Part shown: positions 34,836 through 41,886 of the stretch, piece after piece
Layout of the letters: every line of letters begins with the position of its first letter
Numbering within the stretch: the first letter of the stretch is position 1
DNA from: Pseudomonas sp. GD03919
GTDB taxonomy: Bacteria; Pseudomonadota; Gammaproteobacteria; Pseudomonadales; Pseudomonadaceae
Length of the DNA stretch: 64,000 nt
Reading direction: 5' to 3'
Assembly (NCBI RefSeq): GCF_029814935.1
Contig: NZ_CP104582.1
Location: 1,984,001 to 2,048,000, forward strand
The notes under the pieces: model-generated
Databases searched by the model: none
What the model saw: only the letters and a program-made list of their open reading frames with translations
Told to the model about the DNA's origin: nothing
Made by a program: the position numbers and the translations under genes

Positions 34836-34887
34836 GTAGGGCGGGTGCAACCCGCCACCGCGATCTGGCGGGTTTCACCCGCCCTAC
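34836..34887. repeat. Inverted repeat GTAGGGCGGGT type
   Basis: GTAGGGCGGGTGCAACCCGC plus CA at 34836-34857 faces TGGCGGGTTTCACCCGCC plus CTAC at 34866-34887. This GC-rich palindrome differs from the REP units nearby but is a commonly seen intergenic repeat type in Pseudomonas. Confidence 0.65.
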
Positions 34888-34931
34888 GCGGGACAGTCCG
34901 TAGCCTGAGTGCTGTCGCGCAGCAGGCATCT

Positions 34932-34993
34932 GTGGGAGCGGACTTGTCCGCGAATGTTTCCGGGTAAAAGCTCGCGGACAAGTCCGCTCCCAC
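34932..34993. repeat. Inverted pair of REP elements (GTGGGAGCGGAC type)
   Basis: GTGGGAGCGGACTTGTCCGC then GA at 34932-34953 and its exact reverse complement at 34972-34993, separated by 18 bases. It is a typical Pseudomonas BIME with a different subfamily sequence from the one at 31770. Confidence 0.8.
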
Positions 34994-35039
34994 GGTGATG
35001 GGATCACCCATGAAATCAGCCGGTTACTTTATGTCGATA

Positions 35040-35093
35040 GCGAGCTCTGCTCGCGAATGGCCTGGCGACGTGCCCGGGGCTCTTTCGCGAGCA
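35040..35093. repeat. Degenerate REP pair
   Basis: GCGAGCTCTGCTCGCGAA (35040-35057) is faced by TTCGCGAGCA (35084-35093), a decayed inverted pair of the same REP family as 31905. Confidence 0.5.
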
Positions 35094-35166
35094 GTTCGTA
35101 GGGGCGGTTGGGTGCCTGGCGCTGGCATACCGATCCAGCACGGCATATCCGGCGCCGCTAACCCAT

Positions 35167-35802
35167 CTACAGTCTATTCGATGACCGATTCGTCACTTGC
35201 CTGGGCGGTGCGCTGGTGTCGGCTGCGAGCAGGCGTAACGGTGGGGGCGGCAGTTTCGTGGTGATGGGCGCGGTGCGCGTGTGTGCGGCAAAGGCCATGC
35301 TCAGGAACTGATGCCCCCAGTGCATTTCCTCCTGCCACATATGGGCAAAGTAGCTGGCAAAGAAATCCCTGCCTGCCTGCTGCATGTTGCCGAGAAGATC
35401 CTTGCCGCCCTGGGTCAGCGAGACGATTTTCTCTCGTTTCGAGCCGGGGCTTGCCTCCTGGCGAATCAGTGGCAGGGGCGAGCTGGACAGTTCCTTGAGC
35501 AGTTTGGAAACCCGGGAATTGCTGCATTCGAACCAGCTTTTCAGGGCCAGCTCGATCGCCCGTCTTCTTACCCATCCATCGTTGCCGGCTTCGGAGTGGA
35601 CGATCCAGAGGATGGCGGCCTGTTGCCTGGACAACTGGTCCTGGCACATGGCACGTTCCAGCGCCATGCCGAACTGATAGTGAATGGAATAGAAGAAGCC
35701 GAGAATGGGGGCGACGGCGCTGTGCGGGGAGGGGCTTGGGGCGGTGGCCATCCCTGCCGTGGGATGGGCTTCTTCGGCGCCTCGCGTTTCATCGCATTGC
35801 AT
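35167..35802 (-). CDS. MarR-like winged-helix regulator, copy 2
   Basis: 211 aa. It matches the regulator at 32081 block for block: FFYSIHYQFGMALERAMCQD, LSRQQAAILWIVHSE, DGWVRRRAIE, SNSRVSKLLKELS and GGKDLLGNM. An in-frame ATG at 35751 with an adjacent GGCAGGG is an alternative start. It has an extra proline- and serine-rich C-terminal tail. The two copies bracket the oxidase-like operon and this one lies behind the hydroxylase gene, separated from it by a terminator. It may sense pathway intermediates or redox state; that is inference. Confidence 0.75.
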   Translation of the reverse strand: MQCDETRGAEEAHPTAGMATAPSPSPHSAVAPILGFFYSIHYQFGMALERAMCQDQLSRQQAAILWIVHSEAGNDGWVRRRAIELALKSWFECSNSRVSKLLKELSSSPLPLIRQEASPGSKREKIVSLTQGGKDLLGNMQQAGRDFFASYFAHMWQEEMHWGHQFLSMAFAAHTRTAPITTKLPPPPLRLLAADTSAPPRQVTNRSSNRL

Positions 35803-35842
35803 GGGGCCGGTCTCCGGTCAGGCACTGCCGATTAGCGCTGGG

Positions 35843-35887
35843 AAAAAAACAGCCTTGCCAAGCCCGACGGGGTGGGCTGGCAGGCTG
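35843..35887 (-). terminator. Intrinsic terminator of the hydroxylase gene
   Basis: Read on the minus strand: AGCCTGCCAGCCC pairs with GGGCTTGGCAAGGCT (35851-35886) and is followed by a run of seven T (the A-run 35843-35849 on the plus strand). Stem plus T-run directly downstream of the hydroxylase stop is a good Rho-independent terminator. Confidence 0.75.
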
Positions 35888-35933
35888 CAAGAGGTGCAAG
35901 CTTCCTGGCTTGCAAGGTGCTTTCAGATTGCTG

Positions 35934-37052
35934 TCAGACCTGTCCGGCGGTCGTCTGGCCAGCCCGTGCTTTTGCATCGTCGAACCAGTTCGGCCATCCG
36001 GCGCGTTCGTTCTGCGCCTTGGCCAGATTGCGCTCCTCCGGGGAGGCGAATTCATTGTCCCAGCGTTTCAGGGCCGGCTTGATGATCAGGTTGTACCAGA
36101 CCGGCGGAATCAGCGCGGCCCAGAAGCAGAGGAAGACATTCGGCAGCGGAATGGCATCGCGATCAGGCACCAGCGCGAAGTAGGGCTGGAAGGAATTCAG
36201 GTGATGGTCCGCGTGGTTGGTGATCTCGAACGTCATGATCCGCGACAGGGGGCTCAGGTGATTCCAGACATGGCGTTTTTCAATCGGGGTGCCGGGCAGG
36301 CGAACCTGGCCGTAATGCTGGAAGTAGTTGAAGGTTTCGATCCAGAAACGGGCGACCAGCATGGCTGCTAGGGCGAGCAGGTTGGCCTGGATGCCGCCGA
36401 TGGAGAAGATGATGGCCTGGAACACCACCTGGGCAACGATGGCTTTCCACAGCCGGTGGTGAATGGACCAGCGGCCCAGGCCGCGTTTTTCCAGGGCATT
36501 GGACTCGGTGCGCTGGCAGTCGAGTGTGGTTTCGACCACCGCATGGGGGGCAAAGGCATACAGGGAAACACCCCGGGGGGCCGTATCGCTGTCTTCCGTG
36601 GTGCCGACGTGGATGTGGTGGGTCACGACGTGGCCGATGTCCCTGGTGCAGTCCAGGTAGCAGACCTGGGCGTAGCGGCCGACGAAGCGGGAGAAGGCAT
36701 CGCGTTGGTGGTAAAGCTCATGGGACGAGGGCACCAGCGGCAGAACCGACATCCAGGCGCAGCTCAGCACGGCGCCGAGCATCTGCCAGCCGGACAGTTC
36801 GGCGGTCACGACGGTGTAGGCCAGCCCCAGGTAGAGCACCGGCCCGAGCAGGGTGCAGATCCAGACCGGAATCAATGCCAGCGCCTTGCTGGACATCTTG
36901 CGAGCGGAATAGTCCCTGGGCAGCAGGCTGTCGATGATGGCGAGGGCGGGGAAGGTGGCAACGCCGATCCAGACCCAGTCGCCTCCGACCAGCAGGCCGC
37001 CAAGGGCGGTCAACTGAACCAGCACCGGTAGGTAGTATTTCAGGTAGTCCAT
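35934..37052 (-). CDS. Membrane diiron hydroxylase (XylM/CymAa/AlkB family)
   Basis: 372 aa from ATG 37052, preceded by AATGAGGTGACA; a GTG at 37061 is possible. It has hydrophobic helices and the eight-histidine diiron signature: SSHELYHQ, VTHHIHVGTTED, NYFQHYGQV, and NHADHHLNSFQPY. This spacing, with TTEDSDTAP after the second box, is that of XylM and alkylbenzene hydroxylases rather than only long-chain AlkB. It should hydroxylate the methyl group of p-cymene or another alkylbenzene, with electrons from the reductase encoded at 30215. Its gene is alone, with its own terminator. Confidence 0.9.
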   Translation of the reverse strand: MDYLKYYLPVLVQLTALGGLLVGGDWVWIGVATFPALAIIDSLLPRDYSARKMSSKALALIPVWICTLLGPVLYLGLAYTVVTAELSGWQMLGAVLSCAWMSVLPLVPSSHELYHQRDAFSRFVGRYAQVCYLDCTRDIGHVVTHHIHVGTTEDSDTAPRGVSLYAFAPHAVVETTLDCQRTESNALEKRGLGRWSIHHRLWKAIVAQVVFQAIIFSIGGIQANLLALAAMLVARFWIETFNYFQHYGQVRLPGTPIEKRHVWNHLSPLSRIMTFEITNHADHHLNSFQPYFALVPDRDAIPLPNVFLCFWAALIPPVWYNLIIKPALKRWDNEFASPEERNLAKAQNERAGWPNWFDDAKARAGQTTAGQV

Positions 37053-37540
37053 CGTTGTCACCTCATTGTTCTTATGGGGGGTATGGGGTTGGGCCCGAAT
37101 CGGGCGGCTTGGCTGGGAGCCTGAGTCGCGTCACTCGGCAAGCAGGCACAAGGTTTAATTTGTGCATGATTAAGACGCTACCATACGGGTTTTTTACGGG
37201 CAAGAATGTTTTGTTATTAAACAGTTTATTTTTGACATTTTTCCTTCCTCCTGTGCTTCCAGCGCAGGCCAGACAAGACCTTTATCTCCACAAATAGCGG
37301 GTCATGGCTGTTTATCAAGATGGCGGCAGGCGCTTCGTACCCGCTCCATCCGATGGATCACCTCTCGAGAAGGACAGCTTTTTTTCGCATCCGCCACTGG
37401 TGGTTTCCATTGGATATGGTATCGTCCAATACCAATGGCTTCTGTTTAAAAACTGTTTGATCTTCGGCCGGCTCTGTGCGTGCTGGCTGGTTTTTGCAGG
37501 GCCATTCTGTCTGATCAATAAGAATAAGCAGGGCAAGTCT
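37053..37540. promoter_or_regulatory. Divergent promoter region hydroxylase / second DUF1302
   Basis: About 490 bases without a convincing gene. 37409-37438 holds an inverted arrangement: CCATTGG (37408-37414) and CCAATGG (37432-37438), the second half inside AATACCAAT (37428-37436). AATACCAAT is also upstream of the first DUF1302 gene. TGTTATTAAACA (37212-37223) is a shorter AT-rich palindrome near the hydroxylase start. Confidence 0.4.
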
Positions 37541-39391
37541 ATGAAAAACAACAACAAGAGTATGTCGTTGCTCAGTGCCGCCATCGCCTCTGCGGTGGCG
37601 ATGATGGCGGCGCCAATCCATGCGACAACCTCCTTCGAGGTGGGTAATGGTTGGCGGGGCGATCTGAGTTCCAATCTGTCGCTGGCCTCCAGCTGGCGTT
37701 CGCGCAATCCCGATTCGAAGCTGATTCATCCGGGAACCGGTGCTCTGGCGGGGACCACCGGAACCGGCAATGCACCAATTGACGAGGGTAACCTCAACTA
37801 TGGGCGCGGGGATGCGTTTTCCACTCAGGTCAAATTGATTTCCGAGTTGGGCATCAGTAAAGGCAGTCGCGGTGCCTTCGTGCGGGCCAAGGCCTGGTAT
37901 GACTATGCGCTGAATGATACCGATGTTCGGGTTGGCAGCCAGAATAACGGCTACAACAATTATGATCTGGCCACCAACAGTCTGGGCAAGCGCAAGCCGT
38001 TATCCGACAAGGGCTTCGAGCGACTGAATCAATTCGATGGCGTCTATCTGCTGGATGCTTATGTCTATGACACCTTTGACGTGGCAGGTGAAGCGCTGCA
38101 GGTGCGGCTGGGCAATCAGGTGGTCAACTGGGGTGAGAGCCTGTTCATTCAGGGCGTGAACCAGATCAACCCGATCGACGTTCCTTCGTTCAGAAAGCCG
38201 GGTGCACAGGTCAAGGAAGTGTTCCTGCCGGTCCCGATCCTGTTCGCCAGTCAGAGCCTCGGGAAGTGGGGCGGGCTTGAGGCGTTCTATCAGTTCAAGT
38301 GGGAAAATTCACCGATCGAAGCTGGTTGCGGCAATTATTGGGGCATATTTCCCGGCCCCATCGGTGCAAGTCCCGGTAGTTGTGACAATGCCATTGGCTT
38401 GCTTGACTCGAACGCAATGAGTGTCGCTGCTGGTGCCTACGTACCGATTGTCAAAGGCAAGAAGGCTGGAAACAGTGGTCAATTCGGGCTGGCCTATCGT
38501 ACGTTCTTTGAAAGTATCGAGTCTGAGCTGGGCCTGTACGCAATGCAGGTTCATTCGCGCACGCCGGTCGTCTCGCTTATTCAAGGGGCCAGCAGTTCGC
38601 TTATTCCTGTCTCGGCGATGTGGGAGTATCCGGAGGATATCAAAATCTTTGGGGCAAGCCTGGCGGGTAACTTCAAGGGGTGGTCGGTAGCTGCTGAGTT
38701 GAGCCATCACCGTGACGTGCCGGCGCAGATCGATGGTAATGACCTGTTGATGAGTGGGTTGGCTGCAACGGGTGCGCTCACGGGGGCGCCGGTGGCGATA
38801 GGTCCCTATGGTCAAGGCGCCATGGCGATAGGTGGAAGTGGTTATCAGACTGGGTTTACCCGCACCAACAAAACGCAGCTGCAGTTCAATACCATCAAGG
38901 TTGGCCGTGGCATTCTCAATGCTCAGCAATATCTCTTGATCGGCGAAGTCGGAGTTCAGTGGAACGATCTGGATCTGGGCAGTGATGATCTGCGCTATGG
39001 GCGTGCCTTCATTTTCGGGCCGGGGGCGCACGCAACTTATGGGCCGGATGCCTGCGCATTGGGCAATATCAATAAAGAAGGTTGCAAGAATGATGGCTAT
39101 GTGACTCGTTCCGCCTGGGGCTACCGGCTGCGCGGCGAGTTGACCTACAACAACGTCGGGGGCAGCGGTATTGCGATCACTCCGAGTGTGTTCTGGTCGC
39201 ATGATGTCAAGGGCTGGTCGGTTGACGGTCAGTTCGCCGAGGATCGCATGGCTCTGGGTGTGGGGGCGAAATTTTCCTATGACAAGAAATACACCCTTGA
39301 TCTGAGCATCACCGAGTTCAATCGCAACGCCAAATATGACCCCTTGCGTGACCGTGGCTTCTACTCCGCCGCGTTCAGCGTCAGTTTCTGA
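37541..39391 (+). CDS. DUF1302 outer-membrane protein, copy 2
   Basis: 616 aa from ATG 37541, where the signal peptide begins (MKNNNKSMSLLSAAIASA, cleavage near IHA-TTS); the open frame to 37304 is not signal-like. LRLGNQVVNWGESLFIQGVN and INPIDVPSFRKPGAQVKEVF are the family blocks; it ends in FSVSF as outer-membrane barrels do. Similar layout but clearly diverged from the copy at 18578. It opens a conserved five-gene series (DUF1302, DUF1329, YCF48-like, MMPL, then phosphotransferase). A substrate-channel role for hydrophobic compounds is inferred from family context. Confidence 0.9.
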   Translation: MKNNNKSMSLLSAAIASAVAMMAAPIHATTSFEVGNGWRGDLSSNLSLASSWRSRNPDSKLIHPGTGALAGTTGTGNAPIDEGNLNYGRGDAFSTQVKLISELGISKGSRGAFVRAKAWYDYALNDTDVRVGSQNNGYNNYDLATNSLGKRKPLSDKGFERLNQFDGVYLLDAYVYDTFDVAGEALQVRLGNQVVNWGESLFIQGVNQINPIDVPSFRKPGAQVKEVFLPVPILFASQSLGKWGGLEAFYQFKWENSPIEAGCGNYWGIFPGPIGASPGSCDNAIGLLDSNAMSVAAGAYVPIVKGKKAGNSGQFGLAYRTFFESIESELGLYAMQVHSRTPVVSLIQGASSSLIPVSAMWEYPEDIKIFGASLAGNFKGWSVAAELSHHRDVPAQIDGNDLLMSGLAATGALTGAPVAIGPYGQGAMAIGGSGYQTGFTRTNKTQLQFNTIKVGRGILNAQQYLLIGEVGVQWNDLDLGSDDLRYGRAFIFGPGAHATYGPDACALGNINKEGCKNDGYVTRSAWGYRLRGELTYNNVGGSGIAITPSVFWSHDVKGWSVDGQFAEDRMALGVGAKFSYDKKYTLDLSITEFNRNAKYDPLRDRGFYSAAFSVSF

Positions 39392-39411
39392 TAATTGAGG
39401 AGACAATAACA

Positions 39412-40761
39412 ATGATGAAAAATATCTCTAAGGCGCTGGGTTGCTCGGTGCTGTCCATGCTCGGTGCGAGCGTGGCCTTTGCCCAGATGGCCCCGGAAGA
39501 TCTGGCCCGCCTGGGCAATGACCTGACTCCGAACGGTGCTGAAGCGGCCGGCAATGCCGCCGGCACCATCCCGGCCTGGACCGGCGGCCTGACCGAGCCA
39601 CCGGCGGGTTGGAAGCCGGAAATGGGCTATGTGGACCCATTCAAGGATGAACAGCCACTGTTCGTCATTACCGCCCAGAACATGGCCGAGCATGCCGAGC
39701 AATTGACGCCCGGTCTCAAGGCCCTGCTGGAGAAATACCCAAGCTACCGCGTGCCGGTCTACAAGACCCACCGGACCTTCGCCCATCCGCAGCATATCTA
39801 TGAAGAAACCCGTGCCAAGGCGGCCACTGCGCGTGTTAACGGCCTGGCTCTGGAAAACTACGATGTGCCCGGCACGCCCTTCCCGGTGCCGCAAAGTGGC
39901 GTGGAAGCGATGTACAACCATACAACCAAGTATTTTGGTGGCTACAACGCCTGCCGTGACTGGCTGCCGGTGCGGGGCAACGGTTCCTATTACCGTGTCG
40001 GTTTCTGTGAGGACATGATCCAGGGGCAGAACATGACTCCGCGCCAGCCGGGTAATGTGTTCTCCTTCTTTGGCGCTTACGATGCGCCGGCTACCCTGGT
40101 AGGTACCATCTACCTGGTACATGATCCGGTGGACTTTACCAAGGCATCCCGTCAGGCGTGGATCTACAACGCCGGGCAGCGCCGTGTTCGCCGCGCGCCG
40201 GACCTGGCCTACGACAATATCGAAGATGGTACCGAAGGCATGCGTACCACTGATGACTACTGGGGTTTCCAGGGCGCTTTGGATCGCTATGACTGGAAGT
40301 TGGTAGGCAAGAAGGAAATGTATATTCCCTACAATGCCTACAAGGTGATGGATCCGAAGCTCAAATATGCCGATATGGTCGACAAGGGCGGCCTGAAGTC
40401 CGAACTGATGCGCTATGAGCTGCACCGCGTCTGGGTGGTGGAGGCGACCCTGCGCTCGGGCGTGTCGCACGTCCTGTCCAAGCGGACCTTCTATCTGGAT
40501 GAGGACAGCCACATCATTGCCCTGGCTGACGGTTATGACAGCCGTGGCAACCTCTGGCGTGTCTACCACTACCCGCTGGTGCAGGCCTACGATGCCGGTG
40601 TGATGTTCCAGACCTCGTTCACTACGTCCGATCTGTCCAATGGTAACTACATGGTGTCAGCGCTGACCAATGAGCGTCCGCAGCCGGCCTATCGCTGGAA
40701 TGCGACCGGCAACGCCAATGACTTTACCGCGGATGCCATTCGCAGGCGTGGGGTGCGCTGA
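39412..40761 (+). CDS. DUF1329 protein, copy 2
   Basis: 449 aa with signal peptide (MMKNISKALGCSVL..., cleavage after FAQ). ARLGNDLTPNGAEAAGNAAG, IPAWTGGL, VPVYKTHRTFA, NAGQRRVRRAPD, YDWKLVGKKEMYIPYNAY and YELHRVWVVE run in the same order as in the copy at 20349. It follows the DUF1302 gene by 20 bases and is closed by a strong hairpin, so expression of the pair may exceed that of the following transporter genes. Confidence 0.92.
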   Translation: MMKNISKALGCSVLSMLGASVAFAQMAPEDLARLGNDLTPNGAEAAGNAAGTIPAWTGGLTEPPAGWKPEMGYVDPFKDEQPLFVITAQNMAEHAEQLTPGLKALLEKYPSYRVPVYKTHRTFAHPQHIYEETRAKAATARVNGLALENYDVPGTPFPVPQSGVEAMYNHTTKYFGGYNACRDWLPVRGNGSYYRVGFCEDMIQGQNMTPRQPGNVFSFFGAYDAPATLVGTIYLVHDPVDFTKASRQAWIYNAGQRRVRRAPDLAYDNIEDGTEGMRTTDDYWGFQGALDRYDWKLVGKKEMYIPYNAYKVMDPKLKYADMVDKGGLKSELMRYELHRVWVVEATLRSGVSHVLSKRTFYLDEDSHIIALADGYDSRGNLWRVYHYPLVQAYDAGVMFQTSFTTSDLSNGNYMVSALTNERPQPAYRWNATGNANDFTADAIRRRGVR

Positions 40762-40783
40762 GTCCTGGGTTCATTGCCACCTG

Positions 40784-40818
40784 AAGCACTCCTGCCGATG
40801 GGCGGAGTGCTTGTCTTG
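40784..40818 (+). terminator. Hairpin terminator after second DUF1329 gene
   Basis: AAGCACTCC (40784-40792) and GGAGTGCTT (40804-40812) form a perfect 9-bp stem, with GTCTTG behind it. Likely terminator or attenuator. Confidence 0.7.
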
Positions 40819-40904
40819 ACCCGGTAATCCTGACTGTCACGGAGCAACGGCTTCGTGCAGCCGGGGTGCGGTATTACAAGAACAATGAGGAAATCTTGCC
40901 TGCC

Positions 40905-41870
40905 ATGAAATACTTTATCGCGTGCCTTGCTTCAGTGTCGCTTCTATCGGCGTCGGCCGGATATGCCCTGGCCTCCGATCTGCACCGAGGCTTGCCGCCG
41001 AATGTCTCACCCGGCAAAGCGGCGCTCTATGATCTGAAACCAGCCAATGGCGCCTTGCTCGCTGTGGGTGAAATCGGCCTGATCATGCGTTCCGAGGATG
41101 ATGGCCGAACCTGGACCTCCCAGTATGCCCCCACGGACCGAACGCTGGTATCGATCCAGGCCCTCAGCGATGAGTTGCTGCTGGCCGTAGGGCATGGTGG
41201 CACCATCGTGCGCAGTACGGACGCCGGGCTGAGTTGGCAAGTGATCGAGCTTGACGAGGCGGGGCTGGACTCCTTTCTCGGCATAACCCATCTCGGCAGC
41301 GGCCGCTTGCTGGCCTATGGCGCCTACGGCATGTATTTCACATCGGACGACGATGGCCTCACCTGGTCGAGACGCCATGTGTTCGATGAGGAATTCGAAT
41401 GGCACATCACTGGCATCGGCGAGCAGGGTGACAGGCTTTACCTGGTCGGTGAGGCCGGCACGCTGGGGGTTTCGGAGGATGCGGGGCAGACCTGGCGCAA
41501 ACTGGATTCCCCCTATGGCGGTTCCTTCTTCGGCGTGCTGGCGCTCAAGGATGGCGCATTGCTTGTGTATGGCATGCGTGGCCATGCGTTTCGCTCGGTC
41601 GACCAGGGGCAAAGCTGGTCGGCTATTTCCCTGGGTAGCCAAAGCGCTATCAATGACGGCACCGTGGCCGAGAGCGGCAAAGTCCTGCTGACTGGCGACA
41701 ACGGCCTGCTTGCGACCAGTGCCGACAATGGTCGGACCTTCGAGATCCTGCCCGCCCCGAGCTCCAACCCGATTGGCAGTGCGCTCTATGCCCGTGACGG
41801 GGCCCTGGTGTACGTCGGTTACATGGCGGCTGGCCGGCTGGCCGCTGCCGATGACGATAATCTGAAGTAG
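40905..41870 (+). CDS. YCF48-like (photosystem II assembly factor-type) beta-propeller protein
   Basis: 321 aa from ATG 40905; the N-terminus is a signal peptide (KYFIACLASVSLLSASAGYA). Repeats of the BNR/sialidase-like type are visible: SEDDGRTWTSQYAPT, STDAGLSWQVIEL, TSDDDGLTWSRRHV, SEDAGQTWRKLDS, SVDQGQSWSAIS and SADNGRTFEIL, giving a six- to seven-bladed propeller. Such YCF48-like proteins are typically next to RND/MMPL transporters in hydrocarbon-related clusters; a periplasmic adaptor or assembly role is assumed. It is 16 bases before the MMPL gene. Confidence 0.88.
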   Translation: MKYFIACLASVSLLSASAGYALASDLHRGLPPNVSPGKAALYDLKPANGALLAVGEIGLIMRSEDDGRTWTSQYAPTDRTLVSIQALSDELLLAVGHGGTIVRSTDAGLSWQVIELDEAGLDSFLGITHLGSGRLLAYGAYGMYFTSDDDGLTWSRRHVFDEEFEWHITGIGEQGDRLYLVGEAGTLGVSEDAGQTWRKLDSPYGGSFFGVLALKDGALLVYGMRGHAFRSVDQGQSWSAISLGSQSAINDGTVAESGKVLLTGDNGLLATSADNGRTFEILPAPSSNPIGSALYARDGALVYVGYMAAGRLAAADDDNLK

Positions 41871-41886
41871 CCTGCGAGGAAGCATC

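Larger units (their letters stand above)
34683..35166. other. Repeat-rich non-coding region
   Basis: About 480 bases between the CoxIV-like gene and the second winged-helix gene. It holds one hairpin and three inverted-repeat units (34836-34887, 34932-34993, 35040-35093). No credible gene was seen. Confidence 0.6.

Noticed and set aside
34932..34993. Inverted GTGGGAGCGGAC repeats considered as a transcription terminator
   Set aside because: There is no T-run and the sequence is of the REP type; a terminator role may be secondary but is not the best description.
37166..37297. A 43-codon plus-strand frame with a hydrophobic, signal-like segment before the second DUF1302 gene
   Set aside because: No clear ribosome site or conserved pattern; it lies in the AT-rich divergent promoter region and is probably chance.
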